A stretch of DNA of 64,000 bases, taken from Gnetum montanum (Eukaryota > Streptophyta > Gnetopsida > Gnetales > Gnetaceae). The notes under the pieces are model-generated. The model was given only the letters and a program-made list of their open reading frames with translations. It did no database searches and was not told the origin of the DNA. The stretch spans positions 499,456 through 563,455 of the forward strand of contig MNCI01026259.1 in NCBI GenBank assembly GCA_015680685.1, read 5' to 3'. A program made the translations under genes and the position numbers. This document shows positions 35,975 through 46,773 of this stretch, piece by piece (the first letter of the stretch is position 1; each line of letters starts with the position of its first letter).

Positions 35975-36791
35975 TGAATCATCATCATTAGGCTACATCG
36001 ACAAGAATGTGTTGACACATCCCCATCGATGCATATGCTTTGACATGGTGTCTAAGTCTACCTATATAAATGTGTGTACCCACCACATTTATGGCATCAA
36101 ATAGACAATAGCTTAGTTGATTTCTTGTAGTTTCTTCCTATCAAAGTTAGAATATTTTCTAGGTGCCTACAGTAGGACTCAAGGATTGTATAGATCCTTA
36201 TTTAAGCACCAATGTACCTATACATCTTAGTGTGATGGAAATAAAGACAAACTTCTTAAAACTCCTTGCAACACTTAAAAATATATTAATGTTTACCTTT
36301 ATGAAATTTATTACTCATGCACTTTACTTTCATGTTTCTAGTTAATTTAATACACTTAATTAGTAAAAATAATTATGATCACCTTGATTATAACATTAAC
36401 AATTGGTAATCCTAGCAATGTTATCACTTGGTAACCTAGTAGTGTTGTAACAAGTTTAAGTTGTGTATGGAAGATGGGACCAGATACTTATGTTAGGAAA
36501 TAGGCTAAGATATTAGATAATTACTTAGATTCATTCTTCATAAATTAATTTATTTTACACTTACATTAATTCATATAAAAATATGAAATTAATACAAATC
36601 AGGTGCATTGGCTCCACTTAACCATACACTTTCACTTACACAAGTGTAGTTAGGAAGACAACAATCATGCTTGTAAATCACTATATTTACTATTGGCATT
36701 TAGAGAATTAAAGTCCACAAAATTTGATTAGATTGCTAATGAACACTAATGATTTTTATTTTTGGGCATAGGGATTACTCATAACTCATTA
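35975..36791 (+). repeat. 3' LTR of element 3 (817 bp)
   Basis: Starts TGAATCATCATCATTAGG after gtggagctatgg and ends ACTCATTA. TATA box tataaat at 36065; polyadenylation hexamer at 36240. It matches 25582-26418 along its whole length, with many point differences and a shorter ATGCAT part in U3. Confidence 0.9.
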
Positions 36792-37050
36792 GTTTTAAAC
36801 AAAGAAGTTACAAAAGGGGACCTTCTTCTACCACCAAAAACCTATAACAACAAAAAAAGTTGATGTTGAAAAATCAAGAAAATCCATGTGAACAATTTTA
36901 ACTTCAACATCCACAAGCCTTGAAAAGTGTCTAGGGTACCTTAGGTAGTCTTTCTATTCACCTAAGGACTTATAAATGTCTATTACCAAGAGAAATAAGT
37001 GAGGTCAAGTGAAAATATTTGAGCACAAGGTTCCATGCTATTTTTGAGAG
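36792..37050 (-). mobile_element. fragment of old copy B between elements 3 and 4
   Basis: Aligns with 15420-15620 of copy A (shared aaagaa, ccttcttcta and gtaccttrg words in order), so it is a slice of the older element left between two insertions. No coding signal. Confidence 0.45.
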
Positions 37051-38055
37051 TGATGAGTCCCGATATTGGATCCTCGATATCAAACCCGCAATATCGGGCC
37101 CTCAATATTAGATACACGATATTAGAGTTTACAAAGTGATATCAGACATGCAATATCATAACTTTTCTCATTGCCTATAAATAAGAGATAAGGGCACTTG
37201 CTTTTGCAGTTAGTTTTCTTAGTCCCTTAGCCGAACTCAATATTGGATACACGATATTAGAGTTTCCAAAGTGATATCAGACATGCAATATCATAACTTT
37301 TCTCATTGCCTATAAATAAGAGATAAGGGCACTTGCTTTTGCAGTTAGTTTTCTTCGTCCCTTAGCCAAACTCTTGCAGTTTTCCCTTTCCAGAGTTAGA
37401 ATTATTTCTAAGTGTCCATAGTAGGAGTCATAGAGTAAATGGATCTTTATTCAAGCATCATGTACCTGAGCACACCTTGTGATCGGAAATAAAGACTAAC
37501 TTTATGACAAACCTTGCAACATTCAGAATAGCTTAATTATTGCATTTCATGTTATTTACTATTATTTGATGCTTTCAATAGTTAATTGATGTTATTTCCA
37601 TTGAATTCTTAATTATTACTGATCAATGAATTAGCATACTTAGTACGACCACTTTGAGCATATGTGGAACACTTGGTAACCTAGTAACAACTAGTGTTTG
37701 GTAACCCTAGCAGTGTTACACTTGTTTAGGATCTGTCTAGTAAGTGAGAACAGATGCTAGTGTTAGGACTAGTTGGAGCATAGTTAATTAGTTGAATCAA
37801 ATTAGTTACTCAATTATTTCATTTCTTCATTTTAAGCACTAGGAACATAAAACATAAAAAGCATGAAAATCATATACCTCAAGTTTACTTAACCATACAA
37901 TTGTGCCTTACAAGTAAGCTTGGGAAGACAATGATTACATAACCCATCCTTGTTTTGTGTAAGCGCATAAGCACTTAATCCTTAGAGTTCAACCAAATTA
38001 TGCAAGGACACTCATATTCGTATGGTTGGGCATAGGGGTACCTTGCCACTCATCA
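37051..38055 (+). repeat. 5' LTR of element 4 (1005 bp) with duplicated promoter
   Basis: Starts TGATGAGTCCCGATATT and ends CACTCATCA. The U3 has an array of GATATT/AATATC words. A 135-bp direct duplication (about 37104-37238 and 37239-37373) includes the TATA box, giving tataaata at 37176 and at 37311. Polyadenylation hexamer at 37488. The U5 carries CTTGGTAA words at 37670 and 37699. Confidence 0.92.
37104..37373 (+). repeat. 135-bp tandem duplication of the LTR core promoter
   Basis: Two copies, offset exactly 135 bp, run from tcaatattrgatacacg through the TATA box to ttagcc-r-aactc. They differ at only a handful of bases, so the duplication is much younger than the element family. Confidence 0.93.
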
Positions 38056-38056
38056 T

Positions 38057-38076
38057 TGGTGTCATTGTTGGGGATT
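38057..38076 (+). other. decayed tRNA-Asp primer-binding site, element 4
   Basis: Tggtgtcattgttggggatt, two bases after the LTR end; same spacing and type as 9441. Confidence 0.7.
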
Positions 38077-38193
38077 TTGTTATTTATGTGCTAATTTGAA
38101 CTTAGGAAATGTTTCCATCGTTGGAACGAACCCTTAGGGTTGGTTATCCTACAATCATAAAAAAAAAGAGTATTGCACATTGAATAATCAATC

Positions 38194-40085
38194 ATGTCTC
38201 CTTCTTCTTATGAGAGTGCTTCACCACCTAGGTATGACACTAGGAACAATCGAAGGTAGAGGGTATAGGATAGTCTGCTAGTACCCCAATAGTTTCATTT
38301 TATATATGCTCATCCTGATGAGTATATACCAGACTTTACCTTTATCCTTTACTAAGATAAATAATTACGTTGGTGTGATTTAGAAGGTAACATAGTGTTA
38401 CCTCCTAATTACTCAATCCCAAGCATGCTTCTTCATGCTCTCACATAAATTGGTATGCATCACTTGCAATCAGAGTACATTATGCATAAACAAGATTTGA
38501 GGTATTATCAACCCATGGAGGAAAAATGCCAAAGGGACCTACAACAAGAGAGAAATTACAAATCTATGAAGGGAAAGTGGTCTCAAGATGTCCCGTGTGT
38601 CCTAAGTGAAAATGAGGGTAGTGAACCTGCCTCGGGAGTTTTTCCACAAAACGATGTTCCTCTCATTAACTTTGGTCAAGGAGTTGTGTATCAGAACCTT
38701 CACTCAACTATTCATAACCTAGGTTCTAATACCAATGAGCACAAAGGATCAGAAAAAGGAATACGAACACATGACAATGACAGACATTCCGATTGTAACC
38801 ATGATCAAGGTCGAGACCACCAAAGAGAAAGTGATAGGCACTGTCATGGTGCCAATCCTCCTTCCTCTTCACCTTCATCATCTCCTTCCCCCTCTCCTTT
38901 AGGATTTGAATGCAGTCACAAAGGGAAAGACCATGAGGACAATGGTAAGCAAAATAGAGATCATAGACAAAATAGTCTAGAAAGGCAAAGAAACACATCA
39001 TGAACTAAGGGAGAATAGGGAATAGCATAGGCCTCATAGATGCCATAAATAATATGATCATGATGAACCCCTACTCACCACCTGAAGTATGTTAGATATA
39101 TCAAAGGCTGTTAGAATCCCAACAAGGCATCAAAAAGATAGTAGGATCAAAATACTAGACATGAATAACATCCCACAATTTGAAGGGGGATACAATGTTG
39201 ATCCTCAAAACCATTTACAAGCATTCCATGATGCATGTACCTTGAAAAACATAGAAAATGAGTGGAAAAAACTAAAGTTGTTTCCATAGACACTGATTAA
39301 GGAAGTGGAAAGCTAGTACCAGTCCGTAGAACTAGAATTCATTTTTCGATGAAGTACTATGTTAGAGCTATTCAACAATAAGTATCAAATGTACTCCTGA
39401 GTGTCCAACTTGCATAAGAAAATCCAAGAATGGAAACAAGGACATGAACCCTTGGATGCTACCATGAACTGATATTATGCACTATTACATTGTTGCCCTA
39501 GCCATGGTTACTCACAAAAAAAACAACTACGCCATCTATGTGAAGAACCCTTGGGAATTATGCTCAAGGAAGGTTATCTGAGCTCAAAGCCCACCAAATA
39601 CAAAGATTGTTGAAGGAAGTTGCCAAGGAGGAAGGTGAGTTAAGGAAAAGAGAAACTGTGGAGGAATACAATAGAGATCCTTCCCTCCAAAATAACAAAG
39701 TTATATTTTATGAAGATGAAGAAGAGTCACCACTCGAAGAGATGGTGAATAGGAAGACTTTGCCCATTCAAAAAATTTGCATCAAAAGCATTGAAAAAGG
39801 TTAATCAAATGTCAAAATTACTAGATGATAAATTTTAAAATGTTCTAAAAATAGTAGAGGAGTCTAGAGAGAAAAGTAGTGATTGAGAGAGAAGGAAAAA
39901 GAAAGAAGCTAAGTATGCACATAACAAGGGTAAGGGCAAAGTTTCCGTCACTGAAGAGGTTGTGGATTTGGACACAGAAAATGATGATGGATGTGAGATA
40001 TGCTAATATGACCATCCTAAAGGATTTTGCCTAGTAGTGTCACATCTACAAGAGTTTGGGGTGTATGCACTAAACCACAATTAAA
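38194..40085 (+). pseudogene. gag: gag of element 4 (broken)
   Basis: The ATG at 38194 (MSPSSYESASPPRYD) matches the gag start of element 5 at 63693. A conserved N-terminal stretch follows (EYIPDFTFILY, DLEGNIVLPP, SMLLHALT). Then comes a His/Asp/Ser-rich region with a Ser-Pro run (38860-38905). The frame changes near 39010-39088. The capsid core is at 39150-39550 (NIPQFEGGYNVDPQNHLQAF, LDATMN and GYSQKKQLR). A Lys/Glu linker follows, and a zinc knuckle at about 39990-40035 (CEIC, stop, YDHPKGFC). The rest is Pro/Ser-rich to about 40500, with stops. Confidence 0.8.
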
Positions 40086-40649
40086 CAAATTGTAAGCATC
40101 TAGAAGGTTACTTTATCCTCAAGGTAACCCAAGGTAGTTCCACCAATCCTTGACATATTACTTGAGTGAAGCCCCACCACAACTGAATGAACAGTATCAA
40201 TAGTGGCAACACCCAGAATTATGGGGAATGCCACTACCATGTCAATAATACCCTTACCATCAATGTGATCCATACAGGTATTATGTTCAGTAGTTGATCT
40301 CTTCACATGACTCTACTAGTCACATCGCTCCTTAGCCTCACTACCAAACCCACGAGTACTATAGAAATCCTTCTCCTAGGAGTGATGTTCCACATACATA
40401 CTATCCTTCTCATCTGACTACACCTCTTCCACCCTTAGATCCATTACCACATGCTCTAACTATGCAGAGCAAGCTTCGTGCCTAGCCATAGCAACGTAAC
40501 ACTACAAGGGCTATCATTCCTCAACCTACTATTAGTTCAGACAACTGATCAAAGAAAATACCTTTCTTTAGAACCAATAGTCCAACCAAGTTCTTAAAAA
40601 CACAAGCAACTAACTCTCCAAATGCCTCACCACCATTCAAATCTTCAAA

Positions 40650-41238
40650 GCTTCCTTTGAACCAAAGAATGCAATCAACACACACTGTCATGTTAACTCA
40701 TGCCATCACCAATTGGATCAAAGCTTGTCATCTTCCTAGGAAATTCTCTAATCCTGGAAGTCCTCTTACATATTTACAAATTGTTTGGAATGAGCCTTGC
40801 AAAGTTATTTTGAATTCAGGTTTTGGTATTAACTTAATCTCTCAAGAAATGTACAAAGCCTAGAACTCAGCTCCACTAAAAAAGAGTAACATTTGTTTAG
40901 AGTTGACCGACTAGTCCATCATTGTCCCATTAGGACCAATGGAGGACATTGTCACCAATGTTTGTGGGTGGTCATATCCAGTCGATTTCCTAGTGATTCA
41001 AGTCAACAGCTATAAGGGGGACTTCCCAATCATAATGGAAAGAGCATGGCTAAGCATGAGTGATGTGTGCCTAGGAATACATGATCTTTCCATAGAAATA
41101 TCAAAAGAAAATACATTTGGAAAAATCGACAAAAAGAAATTTTCATGCATCACATATAGTGACATAGGGTGTGCAGAAGTCCTGATTTGTACAACATTTA
41201 ACATTGCCTACATGAAATCAGTGTGCATAAATAACTGA
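40650..41238 (+). pseudogene. pro: aspartic protease remnant of element 4
   Basis: Active-site region near 40795-40860 reads EPCKVILNSGFGINLISQEM; the catalytic Asp is Asn (AAT at 40813-40815), a G-to-A change. The flap and C-terminal part follow after a stop (LVIQVNSYKGDFPIIMERAWL at about 40990, a variant of the ILGR-W box). The spacing is normal for the family. The product would process Gag-Pol; this copy is inactive by sequence. Confidence 0.72.
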
Positions 41239-41300
41239 CATACAAAGATGCCTGTATGCAGTAGCCACAAGATAGGAAGGCACCCAATGGTTGACAGTTG

Positions 41301-41394
41301 ACCGAGAGAGCAATTCAACTCTATGCATGGAACCAATTGAAAGCTTNAACCGAGAGAGCAATTCAACTCTATGCATGGAACCAATTGAAAGCTT
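41301..41394 (+). other. 46-bp exact duplication around a single N (assembly join)
   Basis: Bases 41301-41346 and 41349-41394 are identical, separated by N and one A. This is the pattern left when two overlapping contig ends are joined without merging. The frame across it is not reliable. Confidence 0.9.
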
Positions 41395-41399
41395 GACTT

Positions 41400-41930
41400 G
41401 TAGTTATATTGATAGCATAGATACATTAGAGCAAGTCCATCACCAACTTCCAAGTCCTGACATCGAAAATATCAACTCAAGAAAGTTTGAAATTCCTAAT
41501 GAGTTTAAGCAAGAGCCCTTTGAGTTAAAAATCTTGCCCACTAGTATGAAGTACACATTTATCAAGAATGGAAAATCGGTAATCATTAACACTAAGCTCA
41601 CTCTTCAACAAAAAGAAAAACTACTGAAGATGGTAAAAAAATGGTCAAAAACCTTTGCTTGGTCATATCCCGAATTAACTAGAATAGATCCTAGGATATG
41701 CCAACATAGAATTTACACTGATCCCTCCATGAAGCCTCAATGAAAACCACAAATGTAGCTAAACCCAAATCTTAACCAAGTGATTAATGAAGAAATTGAA
41801 AAATTTCTGAAAGCTCGGTCCATCTACCTTATTGTTGACAATGAATGGGCTAGCCCATTAGTTATTATGCCTAAACAGGAAGGTAAATAGAGGGTGTAGA
41901 TCAATTGCGAGTTCTCCAATACACTCATGA
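41400..41930 (+). pseudogene. reverse transcriptase entrance of element 4, rest deleted
   Basis: 41490-41743 is the linker and RT start (FAWSYPELTRIDPRICQHRI), nearly the same as element 3 at 29825-30118. It is followed by ELNEEIEKFL-like and VIMPKQEGK pieces up to the fingers at about 41890. The palm, thumb and RNase H are missing; the next bases belong to the integrase zinc-binding region. Confidence 0.7.
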
Positions 41931-43010
41931 GGGCCCTTGTAGGGGTCATTATGCTAGAAGATGAATAGCCATTAAAATCTTTCTTACAAGATATTATTAG
42001 CCTACATTGTTCTGGGATGCTCATCATTTCATCCAATCTTATGAGTGCTACCAACGTGATGGGGAAATGACTGCTAGAATGGAGGGTCCATAACAATGGA
42101 TTCAATCCTTAGAACCCTTTGACATATGGGGTATTGATTTTACGGAGCCTATCACACCAATTTACAATGGAAAAGCCTACATTGTTGTTGCTATTGACTA
42201 TTTTACAAAGTGGGAAGAGGTAGTCGTTGTTACTAATTGTACATCATCTACCACTACAGAATTTGTTCAACAGCAAATCGTAAATAGGTTTGGCATGCCT
42301 CGTGCACTTATTTCTAATAATGGTACACATTTCACAAGTGTGACCTTTCAAAAATTAATGCAATGCTTAGGATTTGAGCATAAGCTGACTACACCATATC
42401 AACCTCAAGAAAATGGTCAAATCAAGGTCACCAATAGGAAGATCACAAAAATATTGACACAAACCATTAGCAAATATAGGCAAGACTATAGCACCAAAAT
42501 AAATGATGCTTGGGCATACTGCCCCACATGGAAACTCCCTATGAGTTAGTGTACGGTAAACTTCCAACACTTCCTATCCAAGCTAAGCTTCATACACTAT
42601 CTACAAAAAGTGACCTCAACCTTGACCTCAGTCTAGCATAGAAAGAATGGTTAATGAACCTTAACTTGCTAGATGATAACCAATTAGCCACCCTGTCATC
42701 CAACGAATTGCACAAGGCCTTTAACAAGTAACATCATGACCTAAGAATTAGGAAAGTTACATATTAACCAGGAGATAAGGTTCTTTATTGGAATCCCGCA
42801 CATGTGCCACAACGAACTAAATTTCAAATGCTATGGGAAGGACCTTATATAATTTATGAAACTTTTCCTTCATGGGCCATGATGATCTATAAACCTAGAA
42901 GCCTAGATAGGAAATTATTAGTCAACATTCAACAAACCAAACCTTTCCATAAGCCTAAAATGGCCAGTACTAACACTACCTCTATTAATGGACAACCTTG
43001 CTAATTATTT
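41931..43010 (+). pseudogene. integrase remnant of element 4
   Basis: Damaged zinc-binding region at about 41940-42060, then the core: WGIDF-like at 42130, AIDYFTKW at about 42190, second acid replaced in ALISNNGTHFTS (Asn for Asp at about 42313), and third position Lys (NGQIKVTNRK, AAG at 42424-42426). The C-terminus keeps KFQMLWEGPYIIYE (42820) and SLDRKLLVNIQQ. The purine tract cagttgtgggggagatgg follows at 43031. Confidence 0.78.
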
Positions 43011-44372
43011 TGGATCTCCTCCTTCCAACTCAGTTGTGGGGGAGATGGCCACCAATGCTAACCACTCTAAGCCCTCAATTTCCTTTGTTTTTTTTGTTTT
43101 ACACATTCTTCATCTTTACATGTTTTTGTTTTACACCATCATTAACATTTTTACTATTTCTTTCTCTATTATGTTTTGTTTGAATTACTCTCACTTGTTA
43201 TATAATAAGTGATTGTACTATAATGGTGTTGATTACTAATTTTTGGTTTTTACCTTTGACTTTTAATGTTGATGCTAAGATATGGGTTCTTTTGATAAAA
43301 CAAGCAGTGAGTCCACATCATCCATTCATCCATACAATTCTATGGTCTCCCTTTTTTTTGGAAATGTATTGTCCCTTTTTCTAAGCAAACTTATTAATTA
43401 ATTGCTAGCTTGGTATTCTTCCAACCAAGGAAAGATTCAATTGGGTTGAAACGAGTGTGACTTCAAGGGGATTCAACGCATTTGTGTTGGCTATTCTCTT
43501 GGGTACTTGGATGTTTTTCATAGGTTTTCTACCATTCCGCCATTGACCAATATCAGAAAGTTGACTAAATCACATAAGTTTTTGCATGGTGTGGTTCTCA
43601 CTAAAAACAACTAGTGGAAATTCAAAGCACACCCCTTAAACATAATAAAGAAACATGGGCTACAAGCACTAGTTATGGCACTAAAAAGACATGTTGCCCA
43701 TTCCTGAAGGTTCCCTCTAACTAAGGCCCTTTCTCGCTTCTTGCTCCTCTTTTCTTCTCTTGTTGGAATGGTAGCTTCTTTGTAAAAGCATTCTTGTTAC
43801 TTCAGGAGGATAAGTTGGTCAAGTGTGTTGATGCAGGTCACTAGATGTGGTTAGTCTAAATCTAGATTTGGACAAAATTTTATTAAGTCTCCTTAACCAC
43901 ACAATACACAAGGGACTTTACACAACCTTGATTTTTGGATTTCATTTCATTCCATTCCATTCTCTCTTCTTGTATTACTTTCCATATTTCACATCATTTC
44001 CATTTTTATGATTATTCCATATCTTGGTTAACACATTGTTATTCTTTGGTAAACTCTTGTGGATAAGTTCTTAACCATTGTCTCCTTATGTCATTCCTAG
44101 AGCCTACGAACTCTTTGGTTTGTGGATTTGTCAGGGCATAAAGGGCATGAGCCTGGTTTGGGGAGGATCCATTGGCATTCTTTTTTGGAGCAATTATTAA
44201 GTTCTTTCCCTTAAATATTTCCTACAATCAACTATTTCATGTTTCACCTCATCCATGACATCCATCTTTGTTTTTGTTTTATTGGCTTCATTGTTGTTAT
44301 TTCTCTCATCTTTCTTGTTCTTTCATTTTCCATCCTATTACTACTGAAGGTTTACTCTTAGTCATGGGGGCT
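43011..44372 (+). other. 3' noncoding internal region of element 4
   Basis: Homologous to 32700-33960 of element 3. It ends with gtcatgggggcttg at 44361, the expected terminal polypurine tract. No 3' accessory ORF is present, unlike in family I and element 3. Confidence 0.6.
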
Positions 44373-44710
44373 TGTTGCAAATTTTTCCATTTCATTACTC
44401 ATCTCACCCTTACACCTTGGTAGTTATCAGTTAAAAACCTCTAACCCAGTATTTGCCATACCCACAACCTAGCCAAGGTGCTTCATATTGAGGCAAGGTA
44501 TCAGTTACATTATACCTTATCTATCCTTGCTAATTTTTGACTATGTTGTGTGTGCATATGGCGATCACATGAACAATGGACTAGGATAGGAGGGAGCACT
44601 TAGGATGGATTGGAGAAAAAAGCATTTACACAGGGAACAAGCTTGATCATGTGGCTGTGGATGAACAACAGTGTGCACAATTTTGACATTGGTAGTAATG
44701 CACCTCATTT

Positions 44711-44758
<48 letters not shown>

Positions 44759-45457
44759 AAGTTATCAAATGAGGAGCTGAACTCTTGTAATTTTCCCTTT
44801 CTAGAGTTAGAATTATTTTTGAGTGTCCGTAGTAGGAGTCATAAAGTGAACAAATATTTATTTAAGCATTGTGTACCTGAGCACAACTTGTAACCAAAAA
44901 TAAAGACAAACTTTATGATAAACCTTGCAACATTCAGAATAGCTTAATTATTGCATTTCATGTTATTTACTATTATTTGATGCTTTCAATAGTTAATTGA
45001 TGTTATTTCCATTGAATTCTTAATTATTACTCATCCATGAATTAGCACACTCAGTACGACAACTTCAAGCATACGTGGAACACTTGGTAACCTAGTAATG
45101 ACTAGCGTTTGGTAACCCTAGCAGTGTTACACTGGTTCAAGATGTGTCTAGTAAGTGGGAACGGATGTTGGTGTTAGGACTAGTTGGAGCATAGTTAATT
45201 ACTTAAATCAAATTAGTTACTCAATTATTTCATTTCTCCATTTTAAGCACCAGGAACATAAAGCATAAAAATCATATACCTCAAGTTTACTTAACCATAC
45301 AATTGTGCCTTACAAATAAGCTTGGAAAGACAATGATCACATAACCCATCCTTGTTCTATCTAAGCGCATAAACACTTAATCCTTGGAGTTCGACCAGAT
45401 CATGTGTGAACACTCGTATTCGTATGGTTGGGCATAGGGGTACCTCAACGCTCATCA
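44373..45457 (+). repeat. 3' LTR of element 4, R-U5 normal, U3 unrelated to the 5' LTR
   Basis: From about 44776 (aactcttg) to 45457 it matches R and U5 of the 5' LTR, with the polyadenylation hexamer at 44899 and CTTGGTAA words at 45083 and 45109. Bases 44373-44770 bear no resemblance to the 5' U3, lack a clear TATA box and contain a CT microsatellite. They could be a different U3 or later replacement. Confidence 0.75.
44714..44756 (+). repeat. CT microsatellite, about 21 units
   Basis: An uninterrupted tctctc run immediately upstream of the recognisable R region of the 3' LTR of element 4. Confidence 0.95.
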
Positions 45458-46745
45458 AAGAATAGAGACAAATAAGAAATTATGTGTCCACAATAAACTT
45501 CAAACTTTGTATTAACTACTATAAAATATTATAAGCAAATAAGTTCAAATAATACATATCATTGGAATTTAAAAGCCTAGGAATACAAAAATAGCTTTGA
45601 AATCTAATACAAGAGGCATGGTGTGTTGTGCACTAGATTTGTACTAATCACCTAATCAATCTACACTATAATGAGTGTTGCTACAAGTCTATTTTGCTCT
45701 TAGTGATCTATGTTGAAGAGGTTATAATGGGTTGTGAAAAATTTGCAATTTCTTCTCTGTAAAATCTACCCCAACTTCTTTTCTCCAAGGGGATTTTCTA
45801 CCAAAATATGTGCTAAAAGAATCTGATAATGATGTTGAAAACTAGCTTAAATAGACCTTTAATTTTCTATTGCTATGTCAGTTACATTTTCATGTGTGTT
45901 CTAGATGGTTACATAGCATATTTGGGTAATTTTCATGGTCCAAAATGTTAATGTATGGGCCACCAACATATTTGGCTATTTTCCCTTCAAATAGTATTTT
46001 TTTTTAGCCATTTTCATGGCCCAAAATTCTAGCATATGAGCCACCAATATTTTTGACTTTTGTTATTGCTGGCAATTATTTGGGATGCAACCACTAATGA
46101 GTTACCTCAAACAAGATTTACGTGTTCTCTAGTCTCTAGAAACACCAAGGCCCAGATACCTCTAAATAGAATCAGTAGTTAAATATGAGTATGTGTTTTC
46201 TGTTATGAATGTTGAAATAGTTGGATTTCATATAAAAATATAATCAACTATCATAAAACAGATTCTACTAACTTTGTAAAATACGGAGAGTTCTTAGAGA
46301 TTTCTATTTTGTTTGATCACTTAGCCTATATAGTTCTTATAATACCTACTTGTAACAAATAAAATTTTACAAAAATCATTTGAGCACAACCCTATTAATC
46401 TACTCCTAATTTCCCCTAGAGAGAAAGAGTTCCACAAGAAAATTAGAAATAGAGCAAGATTCAATGAAAAGAGAAAGAAAAGAAAGCATGTTTGTGTAAA
46501 AATCTCGAATATTTAAGCAAGGTAAATTGATATGAGAAAACACTTCACAATAAAGTTATCCCTAATTTAATATGTATGAATTGTTCAAACTCTATAGGCT
46601 CAAACAAGCAATTTCTTAAAGATACTCCTATTATACTACCAAAAATTACTACGTAAACTACTATGTATGAATATCTATTTTGGCTAGATAATAGTTGTCA
46701 ATGATTGCATACAATAGAGCTTTTAAAGATTTGACAATTTCTAAT
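45458..46745 (-). mobile_element. right part of old copy B, then unassigned AT-rich sequence
   Basis: 45465-45620 aligns with 15640-15780 of copy A, so the old element resumes after element 4. A two-unit repeat of 81 bp (tttcatggycc at 45931 and 46012, each followed by gccaccaa) lies at about 45925-46060. From about 46100 to 46745 I see only A/T-rich sequence without coding or repeat structure. Confidence 0.4.
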
Positions 46746-46773
46746 TGAAATACCAAGGGAATATACTTTAAAA

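Larger units (their letters stand above)
25582..36791 (+). mobile_element. element 3: gag-pol LTR retrotransposon with 3' coiled-coil ORF
   Basis: LTRs at 25582-26418 and 35975-36791, a decayed tRNA-Asp primer site, gag, protease, RT, RNase H and integrase remnants in order, then a noncoding block and a long 3' ORF. It is inserted in copy B. A clear 5-bp target duplication was not found (left flank tttta, right flank gtttt). Protein parts resemble element 4 closely. All pol domains are interrupted by stops. Confidence 0.9.
37051..45457 (+). mobile_element. element 4: gag-pol LTR retrotransposon with mismatched LTRs
   Basis: 5' LTR at 37051-38055, decayed primer site, gag, protease, RT entrance, integrase and a 3' noncoding block, then an LTR remnant ending at 45457. 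Most of the RT and RNase H are deleted: at about 41900 sequence runs from the RT fingers straight to the integrase zinc-binding region. Flanks are gagag and aagaa, not a clear duplication. The 3' LTR shares R and U5 with the 5' LTR, but its U3 is different. Inserted in copy B. Confidence 0.88.

Noticed and set aside
25582-36791. A 5-bp target duplication for element 3
   Set aside because: Flanks tttta and gtttt do not match at the best LTR edges; similarity is expected in T-rich sequence.
38726-39001. Minus-strand reading frame of 91 codons
   Set aside because: It is the complement of the element 4 gag N-terminal region, which has homologues in elements 3 and 5 in the plus frame.
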